Translations under genes and position numbers: made by a program
Assembly: GCF_001679785.1 (NCBI RefSeq)
Contig: NZ_CP016286.1
Span: 2,294,001-2,358,000 of the forward strand
DNA: 64,000 bases
From: Rhizobium leguminosarum
GTDB taxonomy: Bacteria > Pseudomonadota > Alphaproteobacteria > Rhizobiales > Rhizobiaceae
Direction of reading: 5' to 3'
The notes under the pieces: generated by a model
The model's input: only the letters and a program-made list of their open reading frames with translations
Told to the model about the DNA's origin: nothing
Database searches by the model: none
Shown here: piece by piece, positions 8,649 to 16,613 of the stretch
Layout: each line of letters starts with the position of its first letter
Position numbering within the stretch: the first letter of the stretch is position 1

Positions 8649-9617
8649 TTAGTTCTGCAGTTCGGCGGGGATCAGCTTGGCGGCCTCCGCTTTGACATCA
8701 ATGGCCGGGAACGTGTCGGGATAGAGATAATGTGCGGCCTCGCGCAGGACGATTTCGCGGGCGATCGGGCCATTGGTCTCGACCCACTGGTCGCCGACAT
8801 AGAAGACCCGGTTGTTCTTGACCGCCGACAGCTGCGACCAGATCGGATTGCTCTCATGCGGACGATCCGGGCCGGAATCATAGATGAAGATGACCTCGGG
8901 GTCCTTCTCCAGCATGGTTTCGAGGCTGAGATCGATGCCGAATTCACCACCTGGGCTCTTCGGCCCCGGAATATTGTCACCGCCGATTGCGGCGACGATC
9001 GAAGCCGAGGTATTTTCCGTGTGGAAGGCGAAAGGTGTTGCGCCGCCCCACATGATCAGGAAGCGGGGATGAACATCCTTCGGCGCCTTGGCTGCGTATT
9101 CTGCAAGATGCTTGCGGAAATCGGCATTCAGCTGCTCGCCGCGTTCGGGCTTGCCGAGCAGCTTCGAAAGCGCGGCGGTTTCGCTGTAGCTCTCTTCGAG
9201 CAGTTCCATATTGTAAGCGACATAGGGGGCGATGTTCTGCAGCTGCGCCGCGTTGCCGACGGTATAGCGGCGGATCGCGATGATCAGGTCCGGCTTGGCT
9301 TCGGAAAGAAGTTCCAGATTGGGCTTGGCACGCTGGCCGATCTGCTTCATCCCGGAGGTCAGGCCAAGCAGGAAATCGGGTTCGCGGCCCGCCGTCATAT
9401 AGGTGCTCGCAACGGGCTTGATGCCGAGCGCCAGCGCGACGTCATCGGCGAAATAGGAAATCGAGGCAATGCGCTTCGGCTGCGCCGGGACTTCGACGGT
9501 GACGCCGCGGTCGTCAATGATCGAGACTTTCTTGCCCTCTTCGGCCTGAGCGGCCGCTCCCATCAGCATTGCAGCCAGACCCAGAGCAGAGAAAAATGTG
9601 CGTGCGTATAGAGCCAT
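8649..9617 (-). CDS. Iron-siderophore ABC transporter substrate-binding protein
   Basis: A 322-residue periplasmic protein. Residues 1-25 form a signal peptide ending AAAQA; there is no lipobox, so it is probably soluble. The FecB/FhuD-type fold is indicated by KRIASISYFADDVALALGI near the N-terminus and KPDLIIAIRRY. It is the first gene of the operon. Regulation by iron (RirA or Irr) is expected for rhizobia, but I could not define a clean box in the upstream gap 9618-9765. The ligand is not predictable. Confidence 0.92.
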   Translation of the reverse strand: MALYARTFFSALGLAAMLMGAAAQAEEGKKVSIIDDRGVTVEVPAQPKRIASISYFADDVALALGIKPVASTYMTAGREPDFLLGLTSGMKQIGQRAKPNLELLSEAKPDLIIAIRRYTVGNAAQLQNIAPYVAYNMELLEESYSETAALSKLLGKPERGEQLNADFRKHLAEYAAKAPKDVHPRFLIMWGGATPFAFHTENTSASIVAAIGGDNIPGPKSPGGEFGIDLSLETMLEKDPEVIFIYDSGPDRPHESNPIWSQLSAVKNNRVFYVGDQWVETNGPIAREIVLREAAHYLYPDTFPAIDVKAEAAKLIPAELQN

Positions 9618-9765
9618 GTGTGAAACCTCCGTCCAATGTGCGGACAGGCTTTAGCCAAAAAAGCGGAGTTTAACAATCATGATTCTCTTGCAGGATTTCG
9701 GGGTTGGACAAAAGTGGCAGCCGGGAGGACACGCCCCGTATCCGGCACCTGGCCTGCCTTGCGGC

Positions 9766-10872
9766 TCAACTCTCCGGCAGGGTGAAGACCGCGCAAGGCT
9801 GGGCAATGCCGCGCAAGGTATGCTCTCCGAGCGGCGTCAGCGCCGTCGCCGTATTCGCTGCCACCGCGCCCGAGATCAGCACGCTTCGGCCGAGCGGCTT
9901 GCAGAGCCCTTCCAGCCGGCTGACCAGATTGACGGCGGGGCCGATGGCGGTAAAGTCCAGCCGGTCGGCTGCGCCGATATTGCCCCACAGGATCTCCCCG
10001 AAATGCAGCGCCGCGCCGAAGGGCAGCGGCGCCAGCCCCTGCGCCAGGCGTATCTGGTCGAGATGGGCCATGCCGGCACGGCTGGCAGCAACCGCCCTGA
10101 GTGCTGCCTCGCAGGCTTCCCGGTCTCCGTGGCACACCCTTCCTGCGTCGTCGGAAGCGCCCATGACCGGAAAGATCGCCAGCACGCCGTCGCCCATGAA
10201 TTTCAGCACCTCGCCGCCGAAGGCGTGCACCGCGCCTGCGACGCGGTCGAACCATGCGTCAAGCGTCGCAATCATCGCATGCGGCTCCGTCACCTCCGAA
10301 AGCGCGGTGAAATCGCGCAGATCGGCGCAGAGAAGAGCGGCACGGATGGTTTCGCCGTTGCCGCGGGCAAGCTCGCCGGCCTGCACCCGGGCGGCACTAC
10401 GCCGGCCGAGATAGGCTTCGAGCAGAGCTGCCCGCGCCTCCCGCGCCGCGAGTGCTGCGAGCGGTGCGGCGGCAAAACGCGCAACCTCGCGCAGCCTGTC
10501 GGCGTCGGCCGGAGCGAATGCGCCCGCCCCTGCCCGGTTGTCGATACCCGCCCAGCCGAGCATGGGACTATCCTGCGAAGGCCCTATTCGCTCCTCCCAT
10601 ACCGGCCCAAGCCCGGTCAGCCAGTCGCGCCCGGCCTCGCTCTGCGGAGCCGCGGCAAAGGCCAGCGCCTCGATGACAGCACCGGTCTCGGCCCGCCACA
10701 ACCAGGTGCGCCGCGCAATGATCGGATGCGGCACCGAAAGCGTCAGCGTGCCGCCGGAAAGCGGCAGTCCGTCGGCCAGCAGCCGGCGCCCGAGCTCGGC
10801 CAGAAACCGTTCGGGACCAGGCGAGGCTCCGGCCTCATCAACCAGCCAGGCAAGGGGAGACGGCAGATCCAT
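9766..10872 (-). CDS. Class III adenylate/guanylate cyclase domain protein
   Basis: A 368-residue soluble protein. The C-terminal half (about 180-365) is a class III nucleotidyl cyclase. Metal-binding aspartates are in CADLRDFTALSE and in KFMGDG, with the substrate lysine at the start of that motif and the transition-state Asn/Arg in AVNLVSRLE. The N-terminal 170 residues are a divergent sensor-like region without transmembrane segments. It stands alone, reading toward the siderophore operon from 148 bp upstream. All catalytic positions look intact, so it should be active, probably making cAMP. Confidence 0.85.
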   Translation of the reverse strand: MDLPSPLAWLVDEAGASPGPERFLAELGRRLLADGLPLSGGTLTLSVPHPIIARRTWLWRAETGAVIEALAFAAAPQSEAGRDWLTGLGPVWEERIGPSQDSPMLGWAGIDNRAGAGAFAPADADRLREVARFAAAPLAALAAREARAALLEAYLGRRSAARVQAGELARGNGETIRAALLCADLRDFTALSEVTEPHAMIATLDAWFDRVAGAVHAFGGEVLKFMGDGVLAIFPVMGASDDAGRVCHGDREACEAALRAVAASRAGMAHLDQIRLAQGLAPLPFGAALHFGEILWGNIGAADRLDFTAIGPAVNLVSRLEGLCKPLGRSVLISGAVAANTATALTPLGEHTLRGIAQPCAVFTLPES

Positions 10873-11087
10873 CGCTTAACATCGCACGCCCACGTGGACG
10901 TCCGCAAGGACATCCCCCGGGTGATCGTGGGGACGTTTCCAGCAACTCGGCCTGTCGCCCGCAAAGGCCGTCCGCATCGGCTGTCGAAAACATTCGGCGT
11001 GGTGGAAAACAAAAAATAAACACTTTAAACTTGCGCGACTTTGATTCCATTATAGGGTCGTTCGTCATCGTGTGATTGAGGGGTGCG

Positions 11088-11312
11088 ATGGGCACGATAT
11101 TCTGGCCGAAAGATCCGCTGGATGGGAATGACATGACGCTGCTGACGTCGATCCTTCGGCGATGGTGCGAAAGACATCAGGTCGAGCTGACGGCGGAGGA
11201 GAGCAGCCGCAAGGCGAAGGAACTCGTCGAATGGTTCGAATTCGGCGTCAAGGACCCGGTCGAGCTCGAGGAGCTGATCGACGACAAGTACTGGCTCGTC
11301 AGCAGGATCTGA
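11088..11312 (+). CDS. Small conserved-type hypothetical protein
   Basis: A 74-residue, acidic, probably cytosolic protein that I do not recognise. It starts MGTIFWPKDPL and is rich in Glu and Lys helices. The ATG at 11088 follows GAGGGG by four bases; an in-frame TTG at 11076 is less likely. A GC-rich hairpin at 11373-11400 separates it from the convergent gene downstream. Start, codon use and the terminator together support a real gene. Confidence 0.7.
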   Translation: MGTIFWPKDPLDGNDMTLLTSILRRWCERHQVELTAEESSRKAKELVEWFEFGVKDPVELEELIDDKYWLVSRI

Positions 11313-11372
11313 CTGTATCGGACAAATCGGGAGGACGCTGCCGGTCAGCGTCGTGAAGCTGTCTCATCAGAA

Positions 11373-11400
11373 AAGGCCGGGCGAAAATCGCCCCGGCCTT
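11373..11400. terminator. Bidirectional hairpin terminator
   Basis: AAGGCCGGG at 11373-11381 pairs with its complement at 11392-11400 between two convergent genes. On the minus strand the stem is followed by TTTT; on the plus strand the U-run is poor. Confidence 0.6.
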
Positions 11401-11426
11401 CGTCCATCTCCAACTAAGCAAGACCC

Positions 11427-11735
11427 TTAATCATAATCCCGCCAACGGCGGTCGCGATCCCAGCGCCGCTCATGGCGCCAGCGCGGGCCATCCCAATCCC
11501 GGTGACGCCGCTCCCAGCCCCAGCGGGGCGGACCACCGTAGAAAGCTACCGGCGGTGGGCGGCGCCAGTTTCGCCGGCATTCGCCCCAGCGCGTCAGATG
11601 CCAGCCGCGACCGCAGGCGTAGTCGACCTTTGTGACATTGCTCTGGACATTGATTGTCCCCATCGGCATCGCCTGCGCTGTGCCGAACGAGAGGCTGCCA
11701 GCGAGCAAGGCAGCCGCGATAGAAAGTGCCTTCAT
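11427..11735 (-). CDS. Small secreted basic protein, GCG_CRPN-like
   Basis: A 102-residue exported protein. Residues 1-22 form a signal peptide (ending GTAQA, then MPMG). The mature part carries YACGRGWHLTRWGECRRN, a Cys-Gly-Arg signature seen in small rhizobial cell-envelope proteins (GCG_CRPN domain). A Trp/Arg-rich tail dominated by RW and WDR repeats follows. The ATG at 11735 has GGAG seven bases upstream. The function is unknown; the two cysteines probably form one disulphide in the periplasm. Confidence 0.75.
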   Translation of the reverse strand: MKALSIAAALLAGSLSFGTAQAMPMGTINVQSNVTKVDYACGRGWHLTRWGECRRNWRRPPPVAFYGGPPRWGWERRHRDWDGPRWRHERRWDRDRRWRDYD

Positions 11736-11920
11736 CGAGAACTCCATTTCAATCCAGCCGTCCACACCTTATGACCGCCAAATTGAACTGGAGATGAACT
11801 GCGCGTTCATGTTTGCGGGAGAAAAAGAAGCGCTTCCGCACGGCTGGTCAGAGCGCTCGCCGACCGCTGTTGTCGCAACGGCAAGCGCTTCAGAACCGCC
11901 CCGCCGCCCGCAAAAATTGT

Positions 11921-12367
11921 TCATGTCCTGCCGTAAAAAGGATCGGGACCCGGATCACCCCCGGCGGCGACCTCGGTCAGCCGTCCGAGATAATGTGCCC
12001 AGCCTTCCGCATGGCCGGCGCATTGCTCGGCGCTCGGCAGACCGCTATGGGTGAGCCGCAGCAGCGTTCCGCCCCCCTGCTCGATCAGGTCGATCTCGAC
12101 TAGGCTCGACCCCGGCGGCACCACCTCGCTGCCGTCCCAGCCGAAGCTGTAGGCAAGGCGATGAACCGGCACCACCTCGCGAAACGAGCCGCGCGCAAAG
12201 CGCGCGCCGGTAACGTTGACGAGATAGAGCCCGCCGGGCTGCGGCTCGACCTGCGCTTCCGTTCCCATCCAGCGCAGGATCTTTTCCGGGTCGGTCATCA
12301 ACGCGAACACCGCAGCCGGCGGCGCCGCGATATGCGCCTCGCGGTGGACGACAAAGGGGTCTTGCAT
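11921..12367 (-). CDS. SRPBCC/AHSA1 family protein
   Basis: A 148-residue START-like fold protein. It begins with the AHSA1-typical pattern REAHIAAPPAAVFALMTDPEKILRWMG and ends with an amphipathic helix containing GWAHYLGRL. Members of this family bind hydrophobic ligands or the ATPase domain of Hsp90. It stands alone between a secreted protein gene and the FMN riboswitch on the other strand, so no partner can be inferred. Confidence 0.85.
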   Translation of the reverse strand: MQDPFVVHREAHIAAPPAAVFALMTDPEKILRWMGTEAQVEPQPGGLYLVNVTGARFARGSFREVVPVHRLAYSFGWDGSEVVPPGSSLVEIDLIEQGGGTLLRLTHSGLPSAEQCAGHAEGWAHYLGRLTEVAAGGDPGPDPFYGRT

Positions 12368-12615
12368 CTCTCTCTCCCATGGTTTCCATGGCCCTGCCCG
12401 TCTCCGGTGGAGACGGCGCAGCCTGTCTTGCCGCTATTCTGACGTGAATGTCCTCACGCACAGCATGTAGGCGCAAGCCCATCCTCCGCAAGAGGGCTTG
12501 CCCGTCGCGATCGACCAACAAGCGAAATCGCCGCGTCGGGAGCGCTGATCCAGCATTAGTCGCGAAGCATTTCGGCCTATTGCCAGCCCGTCACCTTCCC
12601 CCTATTGTTCGCGCC

Positions 12616-12750
12616 GTTCTCAGGGCGGGGTGCAAGTCCCTACCGGCGGTATGCAATTTAGATTGCGAGCCCGCGAGCGCCTTCTCAGGAAGGGTCAGCA
12701 GATCAGGTGAGATGCCTGAGCCGACGGTCATAGTCCGGATGAAAGAGAAC
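12616..12750 (+). ncRNA. FMN riboswitch (RFN element)
   Basis: The aptamer is nearly full consensus: GGGCGGGGTGCAAGTCCC, ACCGGCGGT, AGCCCGCGAGC, CAGATCAGGTGAGA, GCCGACGGTCATAGTCCGGA, closed by GTTCTC (12616-12621) pairing with GAGAAC (12745-12750). It lies 82 bases upstream of ribH2 on the same strand. A GC-rich hairpin around 12758-12775 lies in the expression platform. Flavin binding should lower expression of the lumazine synthase gene. Confidence 0.97.
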
Positions 12751-12832
12751 GTGCGTTCCTGCCGCCCTTGCGGCTGTCGGGGACGTTCGTGATCGCCTTG
12801 GGTGATGTGTCTGTTCGCCAAAGGAGATTACC

Positions 12833-13267
12833 ATGACACCCACCCGCTATGCCTTCGTCAAAGCCAGCTGGCACGCCGATATCGTCGACCGCGCCCTAGA
12901 TGGCTTCCATCAGCTTATTCCGCCCGAGCAGATCGATGTGTTCGATGTTCCCGGCGCATTCGAGATGCCGCTGCTGTCGCGCGATCTTGCGGCAACCGGA
13001 CGCTATGCCGCTGTCGTTGCCGCCGCCTTCGTCGTCGACGGCGGAATCTACCGCCACGAATTCGTCGCCCAGGCCGTCGTCGATGGGCTGATGCGCGCCG
13101 GCATGGATACCGGTGTGCCGGTGCTGTCGGTTTCGCTGACGCCGCATCAGTATCAGGAAACCGTGCACCACAAACAGATCTACCGAGCACATTTCGTCGA
13201 GAAAGGGCGCGAGGCAGCAAAGGCGGCTCTGACGATTGGCAAAACCCGCGCCGCTCTCGCTGCGTAG
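12833..13267 (+). CDS. ribH2: 6,7-dimethyl-8-ribityllumazine synthase (type II)
   Basis: The enzyme condenses 5-amino-6-ribitylaminouracil with dihydroxybutanone phosphate in riboflavin synthesis. The 144-residue product contains DVPGAFEMPLL, AAFVVDGGIYRHEFVAQAVVDG and VLSVSLTPH, the substrate-binding segments of lumazine synthases. It resembles the shorter type II (RibH2) enzymes of rhizobia and Brucella. AGGAG precedes the ATG at 12833. It is not in a rib operon; the FMN riboswitch directly upstream is its only visible control. Confidence 0.93.
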   Translation: MTPTRYAFVKASWHADIVDRALDGFHQLIPPEQIDVFDVPGAFEMPLLSRDLAATGRYAAVVAAAFVVDGGIYRHEFVAQAVVDGLMRAGMDTGVPVLSVSLTPHQYQETVHHKQIYRAHFVEKGREAAKAALTIGKTRAALAA

Positions 13268-13526
13268 GGACTTCCTGCACCCCGGCTCGACGAGCCGCAG
13301 GACGACAGACGAAGGTGGCGGGGAACCGACCCCGCCGCCTCATCGGATCGACATGACCGCACCAACCGCACGAATCGAGAGCGACGCGCCGTGTGTCGCA
13401 GCGGAATCCGCCAATACCGGCCAAATCAGACAGAATAATTGATTCGACGACCCCACCGCGCCGTGGTCAACTTGGCCCGTCACGTGTCCGCAATTCTCAA
13501 GACATCCAGAACCCAAGGAGCTTAAG

Positions 13527-14216
13527 ATGAGCAATGCACTGCGCAGCGAATCCCCCATTGAGACCCCGAGAACACAGCCCGTCGACACCAAGCTCGAGGT
13601 GGTCGTCATCCCCGTTTCCGACGTCGACCGCGCCAAACGTTTTTACGACGGCTTGGGCTGGCGGCTCGACGCCGACTTCGCCAATGATGCCGACTTTCGG
13701 GTGATCCAGTTTACGCCGCCCGGCTCCGGCTGCGCGATCATCTTCGGCAAGAACGTCACCGCCGCAGCCCCCGGCTCAGCCCAGGGGCTCTATCTTATCG
13801 TCTCCGACATCGAGGCCGCCCGCCGCGATCTCATCGCCCGCGGCGTCGAGGTGAGCGAAGTGTTCCACGACGCGGCCGGCGTTTATGCCGGCAAGGACGA
13901 ACCCTATCTGTTCGGGCGGCTCCGCATTGCCGGCCGCGATCCCGATCACCGCAGCTACCGCTCCTTTGCCTCCTTCAAGGATCCCGACGGCAACGGCTGG
14001 CTGTTCCAGGAAGTCACCACGCGCCTGCCGGGACGCATCGATACCGACGGGACGACATTCACCAACTCAACCGATCTCGCGTCAGCCATGCGCCGTGCGG
14101 CGACCGCGCACGGCGAACACGAGAAACGGAACGGCGGCAAACACGACGAGAACTGGCCGGACTGGTACGCCGAATACATGGTCAGCGAACAGGCCGGTAA
14201 GCAGCTGCCCTTATAG
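13527..14216 (+). CDS. VOC (glyoxalase-like) family protein
   Basis: A 229-residue protein with one vicinal-oxygen-chelate domain at about 22-155. It opens with KLEVVVIPVSDVDRAKRFY and contains SFKDPDGNGWLFQEV, the usual second half. The C-terminal extension (about 160-229) is charged and contains EHEKRNGGKHDENWPDWYA, found in some rhizobial VOC proteins. AAGGAG precedes the ATG. It may be a dioxygenase-like or resistance enzyme; the activity is not predictable. Confidence 0.88.
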   Translation: MSNALRSESPIETPRTQPVDTKLEVVVIPVSDVDRAKRFYDGLGWRLDADFANDADFRVIQFTPPGSGCAIIFGKNVTAAAPGSAQGLYLIVSDIEAARRDLIARGVEVSEVFHDAAGVYAGKDEPYLFGRLRIAGRDPDHRSYRSFASFKDPDGNGWLFQEVTTRLPGRIDTDGTTFTNSTDLASAMRRAATAHGEHEKRNGGKHDENWPDWYAEYMVSEQAGKQLPL

Positions 14217-14428
14217 GGCAAGGGCGGCGACCAGACGGCGACATCATTCGAGAGAAACATCCCGGCGGGTACCGCACGTGCCGCGCCGGGACTTCATCGC
14301 GTGTCTTTGCCGCGTGCAGCGGCCACCATACCATCGAGCCGGTCCTGGTGAGTGTTGATCATCGAATTGGGTTTGGCAGTAGCCAGCTCCTTTGTAGGTT
14401 CGCCGATCTGCGTCTCCTGTTTAAGGAA
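14217..14428. other. Intergenic region without a supported gene
   Basis: Between the VOC gene and the truncated cytochrome gene I see no ORF with a ribosome-binding site or family motif. An inverted pair rich in CGGCG around 14262-14297 could terminate the VOC transcript. Confidence 0.5.
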
Positions 14429-14590
14429 TTATGCCGGAATGTGGAAGCGCAGCAGCCCTGCCTTGGTCGCGGCATCCATGGCGTTGGCGGCCCGGAAGCC
14501 GGAGCCGAGCAGCGCCAGGATCAGAATCGCACTCAACCAGTGGATCGAAACCGCTATTGCGCCATGGCGATCAGGCCTGCTCTTCAACAT
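14429..14590 (-). pseudogene. Truncated cytochrome b561-like gene
   Basis: An ATG at 14590, inside the end of the marR gene, opens a 53-residue frame. It contains AVSIHWLSAILILALLGSGF and ATKAGLLRFHIPA, which match the first membrane helix (with its haem-ligand-position His) and the following loop of cytochrome b561-family proteins. The frame stops at TAA (14429-14431) exactly where the family continues with the second helix, and I find no continuation in any frame downstream. It overlaps marR by 20 bases, so the intact ancestor was probably translationally coupled to it. The gene has lost about two thirds of its length. Confidence 0.6.
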
Positions 14591-15047
14591 CTCCATGTCC
14601 TTCCAGTTTGCTGCGCAACGCCTTCATGACGGCATGCGTGATTTTGAGATCCTCGACCTGAAGCCCTTCCGAGAGCCCGTCGACCCAGGGGGCCTGCAGA
14701 CGCATGGCGGTTTCGTATGCCTGTTTTCCCTTGTCCGTCAGCAAGACGAGCTGTGCCCGTCGGTGGTGCGGGTTGGGCTGGAACGCCAGAAGCCCTTCCT
14801 TCTCCAGATCGTTGACGATGCGCTGGACGTTCTGGCGATTGGCCCCCATGTCGCGCGCCAACCACGCAACCGGCTGTGGCCGGCCTGCTGTGACGACGGT
14901 GCCGAGGACATGCCAGCGGGCGCTGGTCAGGCCGAGCCCGTCGACAAGCTTATCGCCGGCGTTGATCATCCGGTTGTTGAGCCGGAAGAGATCCAGAATG
15001 AGGTCGGTCAAAGCTGTTCCGGCCGGGGTTCGTTGAAGTTCGTCCAT
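14571..15047 (-). CDS. MarR family transcriptional regulator
   Basis: A 158-residue winged-helix protein. The recognition region is PVAWLARDMGANRQNVQRIV and the wing follows at HHRRAQLVLLTDKGKQAYE. It is divergent from the monooxygenase-like gene at 15146. The gap contains a direct repeat of ATTGACATCAT, a good candidate for its binding site. Its 3' end overlaps the truncated cytochrome gene. Confidence 0.92.
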   Translation of the reverse strand: MDELQRTPAGTALTDLILDLFRLNNRMINAGDKLVDGLGLTSARWHVLGTVVTAGRPQPVAWLARDMGANRQNVQRIVNDLEKEGLLAFQPNPHHRRAQLVLLTDKGKQAYETAMRLQAPWVDGLSEGLQVEDLKITHAVMKALRSKLEGHGDVEEQA

Positions 15048-15065
15048 TTGTCACCATATAGCTAT

Positions 15066-15120
15066 ATTGACATCATAGTGTCAAACTGGATATGTATCCG
15101 TATCACCAGATTGACATCAT
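15066..15120. promoter_or_regulatory. Direct repeat ATTGACATCAT, candidate MarR operator
   Basis: An 11-bp sequence occurs identically at 15066-15076 and 15110-15120, 44 bp apart (about four helical turns), in the gap between marR and the divergent monooxygenase-like gene. The second copy ends 25 bp before the downstream start at 15146. Both TTGACA cores could also act as -35 elements. Confidence 0.45.
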
Positions 15121-15145
15121 GTAACCAAATCAGATGGAGTCGACC

Positions 15146-15514
15146 ATGTCGCTCATGCGCCCGATGGACCCTGCCTTCCCGATCGATCGCCAAATCGCGA
15201 TCGATGCCTCCGCGATCATCCTCATCAACCTCTTCACGCTCGACAAGGCCGACGAGCAGGCCTTCCTTGATGCCTGGCGGGCCGATGCCGCCTTCATGAA
15301 ACGGCAGCCGGGCTTCATCTCGACCCAGATGCACCGCGCCATCGGCGAAAGTCCTGCTTATCTCAATTATGCCGTCTGGGAATCGACCGCCGACTTCCGG
15401 GCGGCATTCTCGCATCCGGAGTTTCGGGCGAAGCTCTCGGCCTATCCATCCTCGGCGGTCGCCTCACCGCATCTCTTCCAGAAGGTCGCCGTGCCGGGCA
15501 TCTGCGTGGCGTAA
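15146..15514 (+). CDS. Antibiotic biosynthesis monooxygenase (ABM) family protein
   Basis: A 122-residue dimeric alpha-beta-barrel type protein: INLFTLDKADEQAFLDAW in the first strand-helix unit, then GFISTQMHRAI and YAVWEST. Members are small cofactor-free oxygenases or haem-degrading proteins; this one is of unknown substrate. I prefer the ATG at 15146 because GGAG (15136-15139) sits six bases upstream; the ATG at 15134 is the alternative. It is probably controlled by the divergent MarR. Confidence 0.82.
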   Translation: MSLMRPMDPAFPIDRQIAIDASAIILINLFTLDKADEQAFLDAWRADAAFMKRQPGFISTQMHRAIGESPAYLNYAVWESTADFRAAFSHPEFRAKLSAYPSSAVASPHLFQKVAVPGICVA

Positions 15515-15605
15515 GCAAAGCTGCAGCGGTGGAGGCATGACGAGAGGAGAGCGCCACGAGGCTGACGCCGGTTGGGATGATCTCGGCCTCCGGCTCGCCG
15601 GAAGC

Positions 15606-16490
15606 TCATTGCGATGCGGAAGACATCTGCGACGTTATCCAATCGGAAAATGCGAGCATGGCCGCTGTTGGCGGTCTTGATTGAAGTCGGGTTAGCCAAT
15701 AACTCCCCAGCGATATGGTCGTGGGAAAAGGTTGTCTGATAGCCCCCGAGGATAGATGTCTGGAAAACATCGACGGCGGTGCCAGAGCGACCCCCAGTCC
15801 TTGCAGGGCCGCCTCCATCATCGCCAGGGAAGAGTCGAAGACGATACCGGCGTTTATTTGCGCCGCCGGAGGAACGTTCGCTGCCGCGAACCAGGTGCTC
15901 CATTCGTCCGCCCTGTAGCTCCGCAAAAGCGTCGCCTCGACCAGGTCTGCAGGCGACCTCAAACGCTCGGCCAATTTGGGCGCGCACAGGGGAGAGAGCG
16001 GAGCGTCGAACAGACGCAGCGCTTCTGTGCCATGCCAGGAACCGCTGCCGAAGCGAATGGCAAAGTCCAGTCCCTCGGCCGCCATATCGACGCGATTATT
16101 GTTTGTCGAAACGCGCACATCGATGAACGGGTGCTGCCGTTGAAAATCCGAAAGCCTTGGCAACAACCAGCCGACGGCAAACGTCCCGACCACGCCCAGG
16201 AACAGCAATTCCCGAACCTGCCCGGCTTCAATCCGGTCCAGCGTGATCGCCATCTGATCGAAGGAATTGGTCAAGGTCGGCAAAAGAGCTTCGCCTTCAG
16301 CGGTGATTTTCAAGCCTCTTGGGAGACGCTGAAAAAGGGCAGCCCCCAACCGCTTCTCCAGGCTTTTCACCTGCTGGCTGACAGCCGCCTGGGTAACGCA
16401 AAGCTCGATCGCGGCCCGGGTGAAGCTGAGATGTCTTGCCGATGCTTCGAAGGCCCTCAAGCCATTTAAAGGGAGGAATTGCCGAACCAT
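15606..16490 (-). CDS. ampR: LysR family regulator, AmpR-like
   Basis: A 294-residue LysR protein whose HTH and linker (LNGLRAFEASARHLSFTRAA, then TQAAVSQQVKSLEKRLG) match the AmpR/GcvA subgroup. It is divergent from a class C beta-lactamase gene with a 123-bp gap, the classical ampR-ampC arrangement. In known systems AmpR represses or activates ampC depending on peptidoglycan fragments. The palindrome TTTGC-N4-GCAAA (16533-16546) in the gap is a candidate binding site. Confidence 0.85.
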   Translation of the reverse strand: MVRQFLPLNGLRAFEASARHLSFTRAAIELCVTQAAVSQQVKSLEKRLGAALFQRLPRGLKITAEGEALLPTLTNSFDQMAITLDRIEAGQVRELLFLGVVGTFAVGWLLPRLSDFQRQHPFIDVRVSTNNNRVDMAAEGLDFAIRFGSGSWHGTEALRLFDAPLSPLCAPKLAERLRSPADLVEATLLRSYRADEWSTWFAAANVPPAAQINAGIVFDSSLAMMEAALQGLGVALAPPSMFSRHLSSGAIRQPFPTTISLGSYWLTRLQSRPPTAAMLAFSDWITSQMSSASQ

Positions 16491-16532
16491 CTTAGCCCTA
16501 GATTTTCTTGGATCTCCTCCGAGATATCATCG

Positions 16533-16546
16533 TTTGCTGCCGCAAA
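16533..16546. promoter_or_regulatory. Candidate AmpR (LysR-type) operator
   Basis: TTTGC-TGCC-GCAAA is an inverted repeat with a T-N11-A core, as expected for LysR-type sites, midway between the divergent ampR and ampC genes. Confidence 0.45.
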
Positions 16547-16613
16547 ACAGTGCCATTAAATGCCGTCCTCATGCGCCTTTGCGCTGATGAAGCTGCTTTG
16601 AGAGGATGAAGAA

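Noticed and set aside
9618..9765. Possible Irr/RirA iron box upstream of the siderophore operon (around 9670-9690)
   Set aside because: TTTAACAATCATGATTCTC is suggestive but does not match either consensus well enough to call.
9766..10872. The soluble cyclase as the Pycsar cyclase partner
   Set aside because: It lies 13 kb from the Pycsar-like effector with unrelated genes between; Pycsar pairs are normally adjacent.
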